Shown: piece after piece, positions 60,848-64,000 of the stretch
Layout of the letters: each line of letters opens with the position of its first letter
How positions within the stretch are numbered: position 1 is the stretch's first letter
Source: Bilabrum cf. latius
Lineage: Eukaryota > Bigyra: Bicosoecida > Bigyra > Bicosoecida
Direction of reading: 5' to 3'
DNA length: 64,000 nt
NCBI GenBank assembly: GCA_965178125.1
Contig: OZ237742.1
Location: 496,001 to 560,000, forward strand
Program-made: the position numbers and the translations under genes
Notes under the pieces: model-generated
What the model was told of the DNA's origin: nothing
The model's database searches: none
The model's input: only the letters and a program-made list of their open reading frames with translations

Positions 60848-63800
60848 TCAGATTTCTTCTTCTTCCGCGCCCGCAGCCGCACCAGACAATCGAGGACCCA
60901 TTCGCATGGTACCGCGACGATCTGGGCCGCTGCCAAACATGGCGCCCCAACCGGACAGTACAGTCTACGAACCAGGGGCAGACGCAAGCCCTTTTTCATC
61001 ATTCCCGTCATCATCGTCATCATCATCCCAGGCCTACCCCCTATCCATAGCTCGCAGCCCAGCACCGGCGGCGGCAGCTGCAGCAGCTGCCGCCGCCGCA
61101 CTGGGACCAGCTGTCGTCTTCACGAAGTCAGCGAGGGCAAGCAACCCGCCTGTCCTCGACGACGTCCCTCCGCCAAGCCCACCACTACCACCCTTGGCCC
61201 CCGATGGGCTGCCCACATCATACACACCCACCTCCGATCCATCATCTCCTGAGGCAGGGTGACCTCCTCGCTTCCGTTTCTTCCCAGCGATCGCCAGCCC
61301 GTGCCCGTGCCCTTGCCCTCGCCGTTGTTGTCCGGTGCTCGATCGAGCGGTGGTGGTGGTGCCCCGTCGCGACCTCGCTTTGCCCATACGAGATGATGAC
61401 GATGACGAGCGAGACTTCGAAGTGCTGCCACCCTCTCCGCTGAGTGCATCATCCTCCTCCTTCTCCTCCTCATCGTCGTCGTCTTTCTGGTCCCCGCGGT
61501 CTCTGCTAGATTCCGCCGCCATGGCCGCACGCATGGCATCCTCCAGCCGCTCCTCCGCCTCAACGAGCTCTTCAGCGTGGCTTGCTGCCGCCTTGCGACC
61601 AGCGATCTGGGCTTTTTGAGCAAGTGCCTGCAGCTCGGCCACGGCCTCGCCGCCGTCCTCCCCCTCTATTGCCCCCTCGCCGCCACCACTGATCGCCTCC
61701 ATCATGCCCTCGGCAGTTGCGAGGCTGTGAAGCGAGAACAGCCTAGATGGCTCGCACCTCAAACCGCTCCGGTACGTGATGAACGGCATGTACCACGGTT
61801 TTTGCCTGAGGAAGAGGGGGTGGGCGGCCACGACCCTGGTCGTTGTCGTGCCGCTGGCGCCTCGGCTGGTCTGTCCGTCTCCAGACGAGTCCTCGCCAGT
61901 GTGCTCCACCAACACGTCAAACTGCACCTGGGAAAGCCTCTGCAAGAACGCGTTCTGTCGCAATCCCTTCTGTCCGAGATCCAGGAAGTGCGAGGAAAAG
62001 AAAATGCCAGGGCATGTGACAACGAATCCGCCGCTTTGGAGGAAATAGGCAATCCCAAGCGACTCCCCGAGGGATACCAAGTCGAACGCGATTCGCACCG
62101 GCTTGCACGCTTCCGGAAACATGCGGTTGTAGATCCTGCTGGCAGCGACGACACACCCGACAGCCACCGGGCGGCTCTCGTTGAACATTCGAGACGTGCC
62201 GGGGGCGTCATCGACGATTGCCCCCGACGTGAAGGCAACCAAGTAGTCGCGTGGCAACGGATCTGTCAGCTCCAGCCCTTCTGCAGCTACCGGGCTAGTC
62301 TGCTCGGAGCCGTTCCCAGCACCACCACGGCCAGCTGTGCTCGAATCTGGCTCGGCACTGCCTGCGCTCACAGCAGCTGCAGAAGACGAGGATGAGGAAG
62401 TGGAAGTCACCGCGAGAGAGCGGCCATGGCCATGGCCTGCTGCTGGCGCACTCTTCGCCACCAGGGGCTGCAAGGCGTAAGGGAGGATGGAGAGGGCCCC
62501 GATCTCGATGTTGCCACCCACAGGCTCCTCCGCACTGTCTCCTGCCCCGCGAGTTCGGGTCCGGGAGTCTGTGCTCCCGATACTGTCCTCGCTGAGACCC
62601 AGGCCGGCGTGGTCGATTGCTAGGTGCTCGATGCCAGCCGTCAGATCTTGATCGGCGGAAACCAGGCCGCTGCCTCTAGACTGAGACGATCTCTCGCTGG
62701 AAGGCTCAAGGGACAGACTGCCCATCGACTTCATTTTCCGCAGCACGCCGAGACGAACACGAACCACCACACGACTGCCGTCCCCGAGCCCGGTCGGCTG
62801 GCCGTTCTCTCCGATCGAGCTTCTGGCCTGCAGAGCGCCAATGGCAGCACTCGCGGCTTTGCGCCTCGCATGACTGCTGCCACTCCCAACAGCAGCGTAG
62901 GCCTGAAAGTCCTCACCTTCATCTTTGCGCCTGTAGGCAAGCACTTTGGCCTCCCAGGTGCTTGGAGGTGTGACCATCAAGATCTGCCTCCAAAGCGTTG
63001 GCCTGGGCGCTATCAGCCGTGCAATTTTCTTTTCAGACAGAGAGTGCCATGGTCCTTCTCTCGTGTCGCTTCCAGATGGGGCTGCGCCGGTTTCAGTCTG
63101 CTGCTCGTCCCCCCGGTCCTCTGCAGCATCGACGATAAGGCTACCAAGCATTCGGTCCATCGCGCCGCTGCCGGGCACGCAGTGCTGAAAGCCAGCGACG
63201 TGATTCCTCATTCTTGCACCGAGTGACTAGGCGTCAGGTGATTGCCACGCATTGCGATTCTGTGAAAGCTAAGCGCGGTTCCACCGCTCCGCCAGTGCGT
63301 GCTCTTCTGTTCCCCGGTGCAGGCCAAAGGCAGCCCGCAGGTCCTCAAGCAGCGATCCGATGCGGTGCAGCTGCAGCTGCTAGAAGGGCCACCAGCCGTC
63401 CTTTTCCCGCTGGAAAGAATCGATCGAGTCGTCCTGGCGTCTTGTCTCCAGGAGGCCGTGCAGCGTCGATGTCTTGACATGGTGCCCCCGACGAGCCCGC
63501 CCGGCACCACGCCGAACTGACCGCCTACCGTCACCGCCTTCGTCAACTGAGTCACTGTCGGAGTCACTGTGCTCGCTTGTATCGTCCTATTCATCATCAT
63601 CTTCATCCTCGTCCTCATCCTCGTCCTCGTCCTCATCAACCCCCCGCATGGCAGGCTGGCCACGAGATCCCCGCCCACTCCCCCGCCCTCGCCCTCGCTC
63701 TCTCTCTCGTCTGGTGGACCCAGTCGTCTCCTAGCCCCGGCGAGAGCCGCGGTGCCTTCGACGGTTGGACGCCGTGCGAGGTTTTGGGTGGGGCGAGCTC

Positions 63801-64000
63801 GATTCCGAATCGGTCGACGCGTCCTCACCACCATGCGATGCAGCTGCCGTCCCTGTGTGTCGCCTGCTGTTGGTCGCATGCAGTGGCATCCCCATCAGAT
63901 GCAGAGGGTCATTCTTGTCCCCCAAAGCGCCCACAATGCGGCGATCCGCATCCATGGCAGCATCCGCGGGTAGGCCGAGCGTGGTGCGCATCGATGCTGC
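60848..64000 (-). CDS. Unrecognised acidic/low-complexity protein (5' end not confirmed)
   Basis: The frame ends TGA 60848-60850 and is open through the window edge. The first ATG inside is 63991, but upstream sequence is needed. TAGs read through include 61034, 60970 and four or more between 63227 and 63733. Seen in it: an Arg/Gly-rich basic stretch, an Asp/Glu run near 63590-63640, a helical part (IGSLLEDLRAAFGLHRG), a globular middle (DYLVAFTSGAIV; RIAFDLVSLGESLGIAYFL; KPWYMPFITYRSGLRCEPS), coiled-coil-like Ala/Glu-rich sequence, an acidic run, then KKRKRGG, a possible nuclear signal, and an Ala run. A nuclear protein is plausible. The family is not recognised. Confidence 0.7.

Overview
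This window is nuclear DNA of a GC-rich, unidentified microbial eukaryote. It carries GT-AG introns of about 90-210 bp and single-copy eukaryotic genes: cullin-3, DPH3, AP-2 sigma, mitoferrin, PFKFB, a PHR-family E3 ligase, an HSF and a TALE homeodomain protein. A plant-like feature is a CBM48-type glycan-binding module fused to PFKFB, but I cannot name the lineage.

The central observation is a non-standard genetic code. Almost every gene is interrupted by in-frame TAG codons yet stays in one frame across them, with conserved protein on both sides. Where the family alignment is unambiguous (cullin C-terminus, PFKFB linker, sulfatase active-site region, mitoferrin first signature, aldo-keto reductase, DPH3), TAG sits at a position normally occupied by glutamine. 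Of the 17 gene ends located, 15 use TGA, 2 use TAA (DPH3 and the EEP nuclease) and none uses TAG. So UAG is read as Gln while UAA and UGA both still terminate. Annotated with the standard code, the window would look like a field of broken genes.

Layout. 0-5.7 kb: 3' end of an RGG-box protein, then a 1,517-aa HSF (+). 5.9-8.6 kb: CUL3 (+, 3 exons). 9.0-11.1 kb: secreted sulfatase (-, 6 exons including a 7-nt microexon). 11.3-12.9 kb: a small ORF and DPH3 (+). 13.4-22.8 kb, all minus: AP2S1, homeodomain protein, mitoferrin, an unknown 639-aa protein and an EEP nuclease. 23.1-24.2 kb: aldo-keto reductase (+). 24.4-29.95 kb: unknown 1,865-aa protein (-). 30.5-33.3 kb: CBM48-PFKFB (+). 33.35 kb: a duplicated tail fragment of the E3 ligase. 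34.2-40.8 kb: unknown giant protein (-) with a 22 x 54-bp minisatellite. 41.4-60.5 kb: one intronless 6,365-aa MYCBP2/PAM/highwire-type E3 ligase (-) with about 37 in-frame UAG codons. 60.8-64 kb: unknown acidic protein (-) running off the window.

Functionally these are mostly unlinked housekeeping genes. Two E3 ubiquitin systems (CUL3 and the PHR ligase) and the HSF belong to protein homeostasis. No CRISPR array, rRNA, tRNA or intact transposon was recognised.
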